64,000 nt of DNA from Streptomyces xylophagus (GTDB taxonomy: Bacteria; Actinomycetota; Actinomycetes; Streptomycetales; Streptomycetaceae), in NCBI RefSeq assembly GCF_000716435.1, contig NZ_JNWO01000001.1:620001-684000 (forward strand), read 5' to 3'. The position numbers and the translations under genes were made by a program. Positions within the stretch are counted from its first letter, which is position 1. Every line of letters starts with the position of its first letter. Below are positions 1 to 9,000 of this stretch, piece after piece. The notes under the pieces were generated by a model that saw nothing but the letters and a program-made list of their open reading frames with translations, was not told the origin of the DNA and ran no database searches.

Positions 1-628
1 CGCGGCCGTGGATCACCGAGTGCCGGCGTTCCTCGGCCATCGCCGGATCACGCGGGTCGTTGCTGGGCAGCCAGTGGGAGAGCCCGCCGCTCGCGATGAC
101 CAGGACCCGGCCGGCGGCGCCGTCGCCGCGCAGGGCGTCGCCGAGCGCCCGGCCGAAGGCGATGCAGCGCTCCATGGTCGGCAGCGGGGGCGCGGCGGTG
201 TTCACGACGAGCGGCACCAGCGGAATGTCGGTGCCGCCGCACACCATCTCGTAACTCTGCACGAGTCCGTGGTCGATGGTCAGCGAGTAGGACAGCGACA
301 GGTCGAAGCCCGCGCGGGTGAGCCCGTCGTACGCGGACCAGGCCAGTTCACCGGCGACGGGCAGCGGGCCCGACCGGCTGCCGAAGTCGCCGAATCCGAC
401 GGCGTGTTCGACGCCGATGAGGAACGGCGGCATCGCGTCGTAGAAGTTCGCGTGGAAGTGGTCGGGGCCGATGACCACCACCGCGTCGGGCGCAAGGCGT
501 GCGACCGCTTGTGGGAGCCGGGCCGCCTCGGCGAGGAACCGGCCGCCGGGCTGTTCGGGGCCGTCGGGCGGCAGCAGGGTGGCGAACGGGGAGTGCGACA
601 TGGCGACCAGGCCGAGGATCTCGCTCAT
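1..628 (-). CDS. mhpB: Class III extradiol ring-cleavage dioxygenase, MhpB-like (3' end outside the window)
   Basis: This gene probably opens the ring of a catechol-type substrate such as 2,3-dihydroxyphenylpropionate, using non-haem iron. The start codon is the CAT complement at 626-628, and about 209 codons are visible before the window edge. The N-terminus contains MSHSPF. The order DHFHANFYD, MPPFLIGVEHAVGFGDFG, TIDHGLVQ and SGGLSHW matches MhpB, including the two histidines of the family (IDHG and GLSH) that serve metal binding and acid catalysis. The start overlaps the stop of the upstream hydrolase gene by ATGA, so the two are translationally coupled. Identification is by remembered family motifs, and the exact substrate is inferred. 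Confidence 0.82.
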   Translation of the reverse strand, partial: MSEILGLVAMSHSPFATLLPPDGPEQPGGRFLAEAARLPQAVARLAPDAVVVIGPDHFHANFYDAMPPFLIGVEHAVGFGDFGSRSGPLPVAGELAWSAYDGLTRAGFDLSLSYSLTIDHGLVQSYEMVCGGTDIPLVPLVVNTAAPPLPTMERCIAFGRALGDALRGDGAAGRVLVIASGGLSHWLPSNDPRDPAMAEERRHSVIHGR

Positions 629-1503
629 GCCGGGTCCTTGCCGAGGAGGAGGAAGTCGCGGTGGGCGCGCAGGAATTCGGACGGTTTCTCCCACTGCGGC
701 CAGTGGCCCGCGTCCTCGATCACGTGCAGGCGGGCGTCGGACAGCCAGCTCTGGAGCATCGCCGCCTCGTCGAGTCCGCCGGTCGGGTCGTGGTCGGTCC
801 ACAGGAGCAGCGTGGGCGCGGTGATCCGGCCGACCCAGGCGGGGTCCCAGGCGAAGTCCTTGCGTATTTCCGGGTCTTGGAGCACCAACGTGTTCTCGAT
901 CGCGCGCAGGAAGCCGGGGCGGCCGTAGACGGCTCGGCGCAGGTTCACCAGCTCGTCGGTGACCATCGAGGTGTCGTGGAAGAGGAACTCGACGCGGCGG
1001 CGCACGGTTTCGTCGCTGGGGTCGCGGACGGCGGCCAGGGTGCTCTCGCGCATGCGGACCATCACCTCCGGCTTGTTGGCGATGTTCCCGGGGGTGTTGA
1101 GCACGAGGCGTTCGACGCGCTCGGGGTGGTACGCCGCGGTCCACGCGGTCACCCAGCCCCCGAGCGATTCGCCGGACAGGTGCGCCGAGTCGATGCCCAG
1201 CGCGTCCATCAGGCCGAGGAGGTGATCGGAGAGCACGTCGATCGTGTACGGCCGGTCCGGGAGGTCGGACCAGCCGTGGCCGACCATGTCGTAGGCGGTG
1301 ACGCGGAAGTCGGTGGCGAGGCCGGCGATGTCCCGGGCGTAGGCCTCGAGGTGTCCGCCGGTGCCGTGCAGCAGGATCAGCTCGGGGCCGGACCCCGCGC
1401 GCAGCACCCGGGTGCGGACGCCGGCGACGTCGACGAAGCGCAACTCGTGCTCCACGTCGGACAGTTCGCCCCAGATGCCGATGTGGGCGGGCAGCGGGCT
1501 CAT
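625..1503 (-). CDS. Alpha/beta hydrolase, MhpC-like ring-fission product hydrolase
   Basis: This 292-residue alpha/beta hydrolase probably cleaves the C-C bond of the meta-cleavage product made by the adjacent dioxygenase. The oxyanion/HG region is LLHGTGG, the nucleophile elbow is SGESLGGW, the acid is likely the Asp in LLWTDHDPTGG, and the catalytic His is in EDAGHWPQWE. That order and spacing fit the family. The reading frame is open further upstream, but the ATG at 1503 is preferred because it overlaps the stop of the cupin gene (ATGA) and gives a normal family length. The pairing of dioxygenase and hydrolase supports the function, while the exact substrate is unknown. Confidence 0.85.
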   Translation of the reverse strand: MSPLPAHIGIWGELSDVEHELRFVDVAGVRTRVLRAGSGPELILLHGTGGHLEAYARDIAGLATDFRVTAYDMVGHGWSDLPDRPYTIDVLSDHLLGLMDALGIDSAHLSGESLGGWVTAWTAAYHPERVERLVLNTPGNIANKPEVMVRMRESTLAAVRDPSDETVRRRVEFLFHDTSMVTDELVNLRRAVYGRPGFLRAIENTLVLQDPEIRKDFAWDPAWVGRITAPTLLLWTDHDPTGGLDEAAMLQSWLSDARLHVIEDAGHWPQWEKPSEFLRAHRDFLLLGKDPA

Positions 1504-2003
1504 GCCTGCTCCTCCTTGAATCGTGCGCGGGCTTCGGCGACCGTGGCCAGGCCCGCGCTCTGCCGCCGGCCGACGCCCAGCAGGTTCAGCAGGCGGGAGT
1601 TCTCGATGGTCAGGAACTCGACCGGCTCGGTCCGTGAGTCGTTGTAGTGGCGGTGCCAGGTCCAGGGCGGGGTGTAGATGAAGTCGCCGGCGGCCCAGGG
1701 CTCGGTGTCGTCCTCGATCTCGCTGTGGCCGTGCCCGCTGATGACGAAGTGCACCGTCTCGTGATGGTGGCGCTGCATGTCCGAGCTGAGACCCGCCGGG
1801 ATGGTCTGCCGGAAGAGTTCGAAGGTGGCCGTCGGCAGCAGTCCCGCGATCGCCAGCACGGTCGGGTTGTGTACCTGGTCGGCGGGCAGCGGTGCGAGTT
1901 CGTCGGCGTGCACGACGACCGGCCGCGCGGCGCCGGGTTGCACGCTGTCCTGGATCGAGCCGAGGAAATCGGCCATGGTGAAGCGGGATCCCGATGCCGC
2001 CAT
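1500..2003 (-). CDS. Cupin-domain protein in the ring-cleavage operon
   Basis: This single-domain cupin of 167 residues carries the metal-binding motif HHHETVHFVISGHGHSEIED at about residues 79-98 and the second motif DFIYTPPWTWHRHYN about 15 residues later. Cupins of this type include gentisate-dioxygenase relatives and ring-modifying isomerases or dioxygenases. Here it lies between the SDR and the hydrolase, overlapping the hydrolase start by ATGA and abutting the SDR stop. A role in the same aromatic pathway is therefore likely, but the reaction cannot be named from sequence. Confidence 0.75.
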   Translation of the reverse strand: MAASGSRFTMADFLGSIQDSVQPGAARPVVVHADELAPLPADQVHNPTVLAIAGLLPTATFELFRQTIPAGLSSDMQRHHHETVHFVISGHGHSEIEDDTEPWAAGDFIYTPPWTWHRHYNDSRTEPVEFLTIENSRLLNLLGVGRRQSAGLATVAEARARFKEEQA

Positions 2004-2785
2004 CAGATCGTCTCCGTCCTTCCGCCGTCGACCGTGAGTACGGTCCCGTTGATGTATGCCGCGTCGTCGGAGGCCAGGAACGCCACGGCCGCCGCGATCT
2101 CCGCCGGGCGTGCCGCGCGCCCGGCCGGAATGTGCGCGAGGTCCTGCGCGTCGAGTTCGTCGAGTCCCTGGTGTGCGGCGCGGGCCCGGTTGGTGAGGAT
2201 CTGTGTGCGCCGCTCGGTCGAAGTGGCGCCGGGGGCAACGCAGTTGACGGTCACGCCCTCGGTTGCGAACTCACGGGAGAGCAGCTTGGCCGCGGCCGTG
2301 ACCGCGGAGCGCAGTACCACGGACGCGGCCAGGTCCGGCTGGGGCTGGCGCACCGCCGTGGACGTCACGAACACCACCCGCCCGAAGCCCCGCTTCGCCA
2401 TGCCCGGCATCGCCAGCCGGGCCAGCCGCAGCGGGCCGAGCAACAGCAGTTCGGACGCCTCGCGCCAGCGCGTGTCGTCGAGGTCGAGGATTCCACCGGG
2501 CGGCGGACCGCCTGCGTTGAGCACCAGCACGTCGAGGCCGCCATAGCGGTGCTCGACCTCTTCCATCGCGGCCGCGGCCGAGTCCGGATCGGCCATGTCG
2601 CTCACCAGGGCGTGCACCTCGCGCGCCGGGCCGTCGTCCACCGCGCGGCCGAGCCGGTCGGCCGCGGCTTCGAGGGCGTCGGCGCGCCGGCCGGTGATCA
2701 CCACCCGGTCGCCCGAACCCGCCAGGCGCTCGGCGATCGCGTGGCCGATACCACTGGCGCCGCCGCCGACCAATGCTGTCCGCAT
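2003..2785 (-). CDS. Short-chain dehydrogenase/reductase-fold protein with non-canonical active site
   Basis: This 260-residue SDR-fold protein heads the leftward ring-cleavage operon. It has the N-terminal nucleotide site GGGASGIGHAIAERL, the NAG motif (VLNAGG), and the conserved VNCVAPGATSTE after the active-site helix. Where a classical SDR has YxxxK, aligning the following conserved segments places SVVLR, so the catalytic Tyr and Lys are replaced by Ser and Arg. A known atypical SDR subfamily shares this pattern. The ATG at 2785 has a clear AGGAGG site about 8 nt upstream. It may be a diol or alcohol dehydrogenase using other residues, or a non-catalytic homologue. Confidence 0.8.
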   Translation of the reverse strand: MRTALVGGGASGIGHAIAERLAGSGDRVVITGRRADALEAAADRLGRAVDDGPAREVHALVSDMADPDSAAAAMEEVEHRYGGLDVLVLNAGGPPPGGILDLDDTRWREASELLLLGPLRLARLAMPGMAKRGFGRVVFVTSTAVRQPQPDLAASVVLRSAVTAAAKLLSREFATEGVTVNCVAPGATSTERRTQILTNRARAAHQGLDELDAQDLAHIPAGRAARPAEIAAAVAFLASDDAAYINGTVLTVDGGRTETI

Positions 2786-2806
2786 GATGTTGGCATCCTC
2801 CTGAAT

Positions 2807-2828
2807 CCACCCCTTGTCCGCCGGGTGG
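2807..2828. promoter_or_regulatory. Inverted repeat between SDR and iclR genes, candidate IclR operator
   Basis: CCACCC at 2807-2812 is mirrored by GGGTGG at 2823-2828 with a 10-bp spacer. It lies in the 56-bp divergent gap between the ring-cleavage operon and the iclR-type gene. Local IclR binding here is an inference from position and symmetry only. Confidence 0.35.
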
Positions 2829-2841
2829 GAGCAGCCTTAGC

Positions 2842-3636
2842 GTGACCGGCATGACCCCCGGGGAACAAGGGACGAGTCCCACTGCGCGGGACAGCAGGGC
2901 CGAGACCTCGGGCCTCGAGCGCGCGGCGGCGATCCTCGGTGCCTTCGACGCGGCGCACCGCGAGCTGACTCTCTCCGCGCTCGTGGCCCGGTGCGGGCTG
3001 CCCCGGTCGACCACGCACCGGACGGCGGACCGGATGATCCGTCTCGGCTGGCTGGACAAACCCCACGGCCACTACCGGATCGGCAACCGGCTGTTCGAGA
3101 TCGGGAGCTTGGCGCCGATCCGGCTGGAGCTGCGCGAGGCCGTGCTGCCCTACCTCCAGGACCTGCACAGCGCGACCAGGACCACCGTGCAGCTCGGCGT
3201 CCTGGACGGCGCGCAGATCCTGGTCGTTGACAAGATCACCGGCCACCGCCCGATGCCCATGCTCTCCCAGGTCGGCGGGATCGTCCCGGCGTACTGCTCG
3301 GCGCTGGGCCGGGCCATCCTCGCCTACAGCGAGACCGCGACCATCGACGCCGTACTCGATGCCGGAACGCCGCCGCGCAACCCGCGCACACTGACCACCA
3401 AGGAGGCCGTCATCCGCGAGCTGACCGCCGTGCCGGCCAGGGGCTGGGCGGTCGAACGCGAGGAGGGCAACATCGGCGTGAGCTGCGTCGCCGCCCCGAT
3501 CTTCGGCCCGGACGGCGAGGTCGCCGCGGCCCTGTCCGTGACCGGGCCCACCGCCCTGGTCCGCGCCGACCGGGCCGGGCCCGCGGTGCGGCTCGCCGCC
3601 GCGGCGGCCTCTCGGGCGTACAGCACGCGCCGTTGA
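2842..3636 (+). CDS. IclR-family transcriptional regulator
   Basis: This is a 264-residue IclR-type regulator. The winged helix-turn-helix is near residues 25-85 (LERAAAILGAFDAAHREL, GLPRSTTHRTADRMIRLGWL, HYRIGNRLFEIGSL). The effector-binding GAF-like domain fills the rest, with the typical SALGRAILAY and REEGNIGVSCVAAPIFGPDG segments. IclR proteins commonly control adjacent aromatic-degradation operons, and this gene is divergent from the MhpB/MhpC-like operon. GTG at 2842 follows GGGAG at a good distance. ATG at 2851 is an alternative only three codons later. Confidence 0.88.
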   Translation: MTGMTPGEQGTSPTARDSRAETSGLERAAAILGAFDAAHRELTLSALVARCGLPRSTTHRTADRMIRLGWLDKPHGHYRIGNRLFEIGSLAPIRLELREAVLPYLQDLHSATRTTVQLGVLDGAQILVVDKITGHRPMPMLSQVGGIVPAYCSALGRAILAYSETATIDAVLDAGTPPRNPRTLTTKEAVIRELTAVPARGWAVEREEGNIGVSCVAAPIFGPDGEVAAALSVTGPTALVRADRAGPAVRLAAAAASRAYSTRR

Positions 3637-3687
3637 AGTCGTCCTGGCGGGTGGGACGGCTGATTGCGTGTCGGCCGCGTTGATCGG

Positions 3688-3843
3688 AGCTGCGTCGCCG
3701 TCCCGGTCTTCGGCCCGGACGGTCGGGTCGCTGCGGCCTTGTTCGTCACGGGGTCCACGGCCGTGGACCGTGCTGGTCGGGCCGGGCCCTCGGTGCGGCT
3801 CGCCGCCGCGGCGGCCTCCCGGGCGCACGGTGCCCGCCGTTGA
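3688..3843 (+). pseudogene. Remnant of a second IclR-family regulator (C-terminal 51 codons only)
   Basis: Translation of 3688-3843 gives SCVAVPVFGPDGRVAAAL and continues to an ASRAHGARR end and stop. It is a close variant of the C-terminus of the intact IclR protein just upstream (SCVAAPIFGPDGEVAAAL to ASRAYSTRR). No start codon, ribosome site or N-terminal domain is present. Many synonymous differences suggest a diverged paralogue whose 5' part was lost by recombination, rather than a very recent duplication. Confidence 0.75.
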
Positions 3844-3861
3844 AATAGTCCCAGCACGTGG

Positions 3862-3883
3862 GACGGATGATTGCGTATCCGTC
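3862..3883. promoter_or_regulatory. Inverted repeat upstream of the cupin/monooxygenase operon, candidate operator
   Basis: GACGGAT (3862-3868) and ATCCGTC (3877-3883) form a perfect 7-bp inverted repeat around the 8-bp centre GATTGCGT. It lies 76 bp before the GTG start at 3960. A degenerate copy of the same segment follows the intact iclR gene near 3655-3675. Confidence 0.45.
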
Positions 3884-3959
3884 GCGCCGAACCGACGCTG
3901 ATCGCAGCGGACCAGCGCCGCGGTCGGACGGCCGTGGTGGCGACCGGAAGGAGACAACG

Positions 3960-4424
3960 GTGACTCTAGGCGGTGGCTACATGCTGCCCTCCCGCGAAGG
4001 GCACAAGATCGCGGCGATCGGGCTGGGCATCACCCTCAAGGCGGACGGCGCGGCGACGCACGACGCGTACTCGCTGTTCGAGTACACGGTCCCGCCGGAG
4101 ACGGACGGGCCGCCGCCCCACCTGCACACCCGGGAGGACGAGTCCTTCATCTGCCTGGCCGGACGGCTCGACGTGCACCTCGGTGGCAGGGACTTCGTCC
4201 TCGAACACGGCGACTACCTGTACCTGCCGCGCGACGTGATCCACGCCTTCCGCAACCCCTACCCGGAGGAGTCGCGCGTCATCTCGGTCGTCTCGCCCGC
4301 CGGCCTGGAGGAGTACTACCAGACGCTCGCGGACATGCCGCCCGGCCCGAAGGACATCGGCCTGATGAAGAAGATCATGGCGGACTTCGGCATCGAGCTC
4401 CAACTGCCGCCCGAGGTCGCGTGA
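3960..4424 (+). CDS. Cupin-domain protein, quercetin-dioxygenase-like fold
   Basis: This small cupin of 154 residues has metal-binding motif 1 PPPHLHTREDESFICLAG and motif 2 GDYLYLPRDVIHAFRNP. The frame is open upstream, but the GTG at 3960 follows GGAAGGAGACAAC at ideal spacing and is the likely start. The stop overlaps the GTG of the flavin monooxygenase gene (GTGA), so the two proteins are made together. Single-domain cupins next to monooxygenases often act on the oxidised product or are dioxygenases themselves, and no specific reaction can be read here. Confidence 0.75.
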   Translation: MTLGGGYMLPSREGHKIAAIGLGITLKADGAATHDAYSLFEYTVPPETDGPPPHLHTREDESFICLAGRLDVHLGGRDFVLEHGDYLYLPRDVIHAFRNPYPEESRVISVVSPAGLEEYYQTLADMPPGPKDIGLMKKIMADFGIELQLPPEVA

Positions 4425-6001
4425 CCATGAGAATCGCCATCATCGGTGCCGGCCTCGCGGGCCTGGTCACCGCGAAGGTGCTCACGCAGGCCGGGCACCG
4501 CACGGACGTGTTCGAGAAGGCCCCGGACGTGGGCGGCGTGTGGAGCCGGACGCGCCGCTATCCGGGAGTCACCACACAGAGCCCGAAAGCGCAGTACTCG
4601 TTCTCCGACTTCCCCATGCCCGCGGACTTCCCGGAGTGGCCGAACGGCGCCCAGGTCCAGTCCTACCTCGCCGACTACACCGCCCACTTCGGCCTCGAAC
4701 CCGCGCTGCGGCTGAGCACCGAGGTGATCTCGGCCGCCCCGACCGACGACGGCAGGTGGAGCGTCGAGTACCGCGACTCCGCAGGTACGCACGACACGGA
4801 GATCTACGACCGACTCGTCGTCGCCAACGGGGTGTTCTGCGAACCGGCCGTGCCGAAGTTCGACGGCCTGGCGGAGTTCACCGCGGCCGGCGGCCGGGTG
4901 TGCGCGGGCACCGAGTTCCACGACGCCGAGCAGGCGCGCGACCGCAACGTCCTCGTCGTCGGCTACGGCAAGTCGGCCTGCGATGTCGCTGTGCCGATCA
5001 GTGCTGTCGCCGCCCGCACCGACGTGATCGCGCGGCAACTGCTGTGGAAGGTCCCGCGGAAGATCGGTGGCCGGCTGAACTTCAAGATGCTGCTGCTCAC
5101 CCGGCTCGGCGAAGGACTGTTCCGCTACATCCGCCCGCGCGGCTTCGAACGCTTCCTGCACGGCCCCGGCAACGGCCTGCGCCGCCGGATGATCAACTCC
5201 ATCGGCACGGTGTCGATACGGCAACTCGGCCTCAGGCGGCTCGACTTGGTGCCCGAGGGAACGATGGAGGACATCGTGCGCGGCGCCATCGGGCTCGCGA
5301 CCGAGGGATTCTTCGAGGCTGTCACGGCAGGTGACATCACCGTCCACCGGGACCGCACCATCGAGGAACTCCTCGTCGTGGACGGCGAGCCCTCCGCCCG
5401 CCTGTCCGACGGCACCACGCTGCGGGCGGACCTGGTCGTCTGCGCCACCGGCTTCACCCAAGGCGTCCCGTTCCTGCCCGAGGGGGTGCGCGAGCAACTG
5501 CTGGACGAGCGCGGGAACTTCATGCTCTACCGCCAGATCCTGCCCCTGGGGATTCCCGGCCTGTTCTTCAACGGCTACAACTCCTCCTTCTTCAGCCCGC
5601 TCAACGCGGAGATCGCCGCGCTGTGGATCGCGGCCGACCTCGCCGGCGCGCTGGAGACACCCGACACCGAGACCATGAGGCACGCGGTCGTCGAGCAGTT
5701 GGCTTTCATGGACATCGCCACCGACACGCACCACTGTCGCGGCACGAAGATCATCCCGTTCTCCATGCACAACGCCGACGAAGTACTCGGCGACCTGGAT
5801 CTCAACATCAACCGGCTCGTCCGCGCCGTTCACTGGCTCGGCCCGGTCGATCCGGCCGCGTACCGACGGCTGACGCCGATGCTGATCGAGCGCCTGACGC
5901 CGGCCGAGCCCGGAGACCGGGACCGACCGCACCTCCGTGCCCTTCCCGGCCCGGGAAGTACGTCGCCGGAGAGCCTGACGAAAACCTCGTCGCAGGGCTG
6001 A
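4421..6001 (+). CDS. Flavin-dependent monooxygenase (FMO/Baeyer-Villiger-type)
   Basis: This 526-residue FAD/NADPH monooxygenase is predicted to be cytosolic. The FAD Rossmann motif is IIGAGLAGL near residue 7, followed by EKAPDVGGVWSRTRRYPGV, the typical FMO pattern. The NADPH-binding motif is NVLVVGYGKSACDVA near residues 185-199, and the conserved LVVCATGF is near residue 345. It is co-transcribed with the cupin (GTGA overlap; an ATG two codons later is an alternative start). Substrate is not evident. The neighbouring ring-cleavage operon makes an aromatic or ketone substrate plausible, but this is inference. Confidence 0.82.
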   Translation: MTMRIAIIGAGLAGLVTAKVLTQAGHRTDVFEKAPDVGGVWSRTRRYPGVTTQSPKAQYSFSDFPMPADFPEWPNGAQVQSYLADYTAHFGLEPALRLSTEVISAAPTDDGRWSVEYRDSAGTHDTEIYDRLVVANGVFCEPAVPKFDGLAEFTAAGGRVCAGTEFHDAEQARDRNVLVVGYGKSACDVAVPISAVAARTDVIARQLLWKVPRKIGGRLNFKMLLLTRLGEGLFRYIRPRGFERFLHGPGNGLRRRMINSIGTVSIRQLGLRRLDLVPEGTMEDIVRGAIGLATEGFFEAVTAGDITVHRDRTIEELLVVDGEPSARLSDGTTLRADLVVCATGFTQGVPFLPEGVREQLLDERGNFMLYRQILPLGIPGLFFNGYNSSFFSPLNAEIAALWIAADLAGALETPDTETMRHAVVEQLAFMDIATDTHHCRGTKIIPFSMHNADEVLGDLDLNINRLVRAVHWLGPVDPAAYRRLTPMLIERLTPAEPGDRDRPHLRALPGPGSTSPESLTKTSSQG

Positions 6002-6009
6002 GGAACCGT

Positions 6010-6044
6010 CGCACCCCGGCGCGGGACGAACTCGCCGGGGTGCG
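6010..6044. terminator. Bidirectional hairpin between convergent genes
   Basis: CGCACCCCGGCG (6010-6021) pairs perfectly with CGCCGGGGTGCG (6033-6044) across an 11-nt loop. It sits 8 bp after the monooxygenase stop and 40 bp from the stop of the convergent GH31 gene. Confidence 0.8.
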
Positions 6045-6084
6045 GAGGCAGTTCAGCCGGGACGCGGGCACCGGCGGGAGCCGG

Positions 6085-9000
6085 TCAGCCGTACGTCACG
6101 GTGATCGGTGCGTGCACGCTCCGCGCGGGGAGTGTGACGGTCAGGGTGCCGGTCGTGCTGTCGAAGTGGTAGGCGTGAGCGGGCAGTTGAGCCCCTCCCA
6201 CCCGCACGACGCTCGGGGCGGTGACGCCGAGGAGGGCGACGGTCCACTGCCGGTTTTTGACCTGGCCGTGGAAGGACCCGGTCGTGGGGCTGATCGTCAG
6301 TGTGTGCCGGGAGCCGTTCTCGCGGTACCGGATCTTCGTGACGGCGCTGTGGCCGTGCCCGGTGGTGGTTCCGTCGTCCTCGTAGAGGTTGTAGGAGCCG
6401 GAGGCGCCCGCGGCGACGGTGAGCGTGACCTTGGTCAGTGGGGCCTTGTCGTTGCTGGTGACGTTGTCCGTGCGGGTCGGGACGACGGAGCCCGCCTTGA
6501 CGAACACCGGCATGGTGTCGAGGCCGTTGGTGATGTTCTGGGTGGTGCCGCTGGCGTAGGTCTGCCCGGTGAAGTAGTCGGTCCACTGGCTGCCGGGCGG
6601 GAACCACACCGACGTCGTCGCCGTGGTGCCGGGTGTGGTGACGGGGGCGACGAGCATGTCGGGGCCGTAGAAGTACTCGCTGCCCGAAGTGGCGTACGCC
6701 TGCGGCTCATTGGGATATTCCAGGTACGTCGGGCGGGTGACCGGGACGCCGGTCGTGGCAGCCTGCTGTGCGAGCGAATAGGTGTAAGGCACCAGGTTCT
6801 CGCGGAGGTTGAGGAACTTGTCCGCTGAGGCGCGCGCCGCGGTGCCGTACTGCCAGGGCAGTCGGTCGCTGTGGTTGCTGTGCAGGCGGTCGATGGGCTG
6901 GAAGGTGCCGAGCTGGACCCAGCGGGCGTACATGTCGTCGGGGAGTCTGTGCGTGGTCTGGGTCGTGCCGCCGGAGGTGTAGGTCTCCGAACCGGTCAGG
7001 TTCGTCGTGTCGTTGTGGCCGCCGATGTCATGGCTGATCGCCGAGAGGCCGGTGGCGGCCGCCTCGCCCGGTGTGTAGCCGACCTCCCCTTTCAAGGTGC
7101 CCCAGGTGGAGGAGGTGTCGCCGGTGAAGTGGACGGTGGTGCGCTTGTCGGCCCACGGCCCGGTCGGCAGGCCCTGCTGGCTGCTGTAGCCGCCCGCCTG
7201 GAGGGAGCCGTAGGCGCGGGAGACGGCGAATCCGCGGCCGACGGTCTTGTCGGCGTCCGTCGCGTACTGCTGGTTGATCCACGCGTCGGGAGTGACACCG
7301 GGCAGCGAGGACTGGGAGGCGTCGCAGCACCAGTCGAGCCACCAGAAGTCGTTGCCCTGTTGGTCCATGGTCTGATGCAGGTCCATGTACGCCTTCAGCT
7401 GGTCGGGGTCGCCCCAGTCGAAGGTGTAGCAGTCCCCGGCCCCGCTGCTCGCGGCAGGGGCACAACCACCCTTGTGCAGCTTGCCCTTGGCGGTCGCCTG
7501 GGCCTGTGCGAACTGCGGGTCGCTGCTGAGGATGCTCGGGTGGATGTTGAGCGTGTCGTGCAGACCCTGGGAGGCGGCCCAGTCGAAGAACGCCTTCGGA
7601 TCGGGGAACTTGGACGGGTCGATCTCCCAACCGCTCCAGGTGTTGGGCGACTTGAAGTCCGTGTCGGTCACCAGGACGTCCAGGGGTACGCCCTCGGCGC
7701 GGAAGGCGGGCAGGATCTTGTTCTCGTAGTCGGCGGCGGTGCGGTCGATGTACTCCGAGTACCAGACGCCGTACGCCCATTGGGGAAGCAGTTCGGACGG
7801 GCCGGTCAGGGTGGCCAGGTCGGACAGGGCCTGCTTGTAGTCGTGGCCGTAGCCGAAGACATAGCCGTCCTGGTACGGCGTCCCGCCGTGGGACGGGCGC
7901 TGGGTGACCTGGCGGGTGCCGGTGTCGTAGAGAGCCGAGGCCGTGTCGTCGAGCAGGTACCAGCCGTCCTTGTACAACAGGCCGGGTGTGATGGCCGGCG
8001 CGCCGTTGTCGCCGTTGTAGCCGTCGAGGCTGCGGCGGTAACCGCCGAGCGCGAGGTGCGGTTGCGGGGCCGCCGCGCCGGTCGCGGTGACGGCGACCGT
8101 GTCGAGGTTGACGTGGCAACTCGCGGCGTCCGGGCAGGCGATGGCGACGTCGTTCGCCCCTGCCTTGAGAGTGACGGGGACCGAGGCGGTCTTCCACGTG
8201 TCCCAGTTGCCGGTGACAGGCAGAGACAGGGTCTGCGTGGTGCCGCCGGAGGACACCGTGGCCGTACGGGTCTGGTAGAGCCCGTCACGGCCGGTCGCGT
8301 TGGCATAGCGCACCTGCAACGCGTAGGTGCCGTCGGCCGGTACGCCGACCACGTGGGTCAACGTGCCCGCTCCCTGGTTGAGTTCGGCGAGGAAGCCGCT
8401 GCCGGAGTAGCCGGCGTGGTCGGTGGCCGTGATCGCCGTGCCCGAGGCGCGGCCGGCCTCTGCCTCGCAGTTCGCGCCGAACCCGCAGCCCACGATCGCG
8501 GTTGTGGACGTCGCCGGAAAGCCGCCGTCCTGGTTCACCAGGGCGACGCTGTCGATGTTGACGTCACCGGAGTCCGTGGCGGTCCTCGTCAGCGTGATCG
8601 TGTGGTGGCCGGCGCTCAGTTGCACCGCGCTGGTCGCCAGGGCCCACGTGTCCCAGTTCGCGGTGGTCGGCAGGCTGACGGTCCGGCTCGCGCCGCCGTC
8701 CACCGACAACGTCAGGGTGCGGGTGGTGTTCTGGCCGTCGCCGCCGAGGGAGTTGGCGTAGCGGGCATCGAATTGGTACGTCCCCGCCGTTGCCACGTCG
8801 ACGTCGGCGGACAGGGAGTTGCCCGTCCCCTCGAAGCCCGCCACGAAACCGGAGCCGGTGTAACCGGTGTGGTCCGAGGCGAATGAGGGCCCGCTGCGCG
8901 GCAGTTGCTCGGCCTCGCACAGGGCGCCCAGACCACACGTGAGCCGCTGCCAGGGCGCGGCGGTGACCGGTGTTCCACCGGCCGACAGCCGTACGGAGAG

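Larger units (their letters stand above)
3481..3894 (+). repeat. Two 207-bp tandem units covering the iclR 3' end
   Basis: Unit 1 (3481-3687) is the last part of the iclR gene plus its downstream sequence. Unit 2 (3688-3894) repeats it at a constant 207-bp offset, which equals 69 codons, without indels through the coding part. Both include the stop codon and the following GTGGGACGG.TGATTGCGT segment. The copies differ at many, mostly synonymous, positions. Confidence 0.8.
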
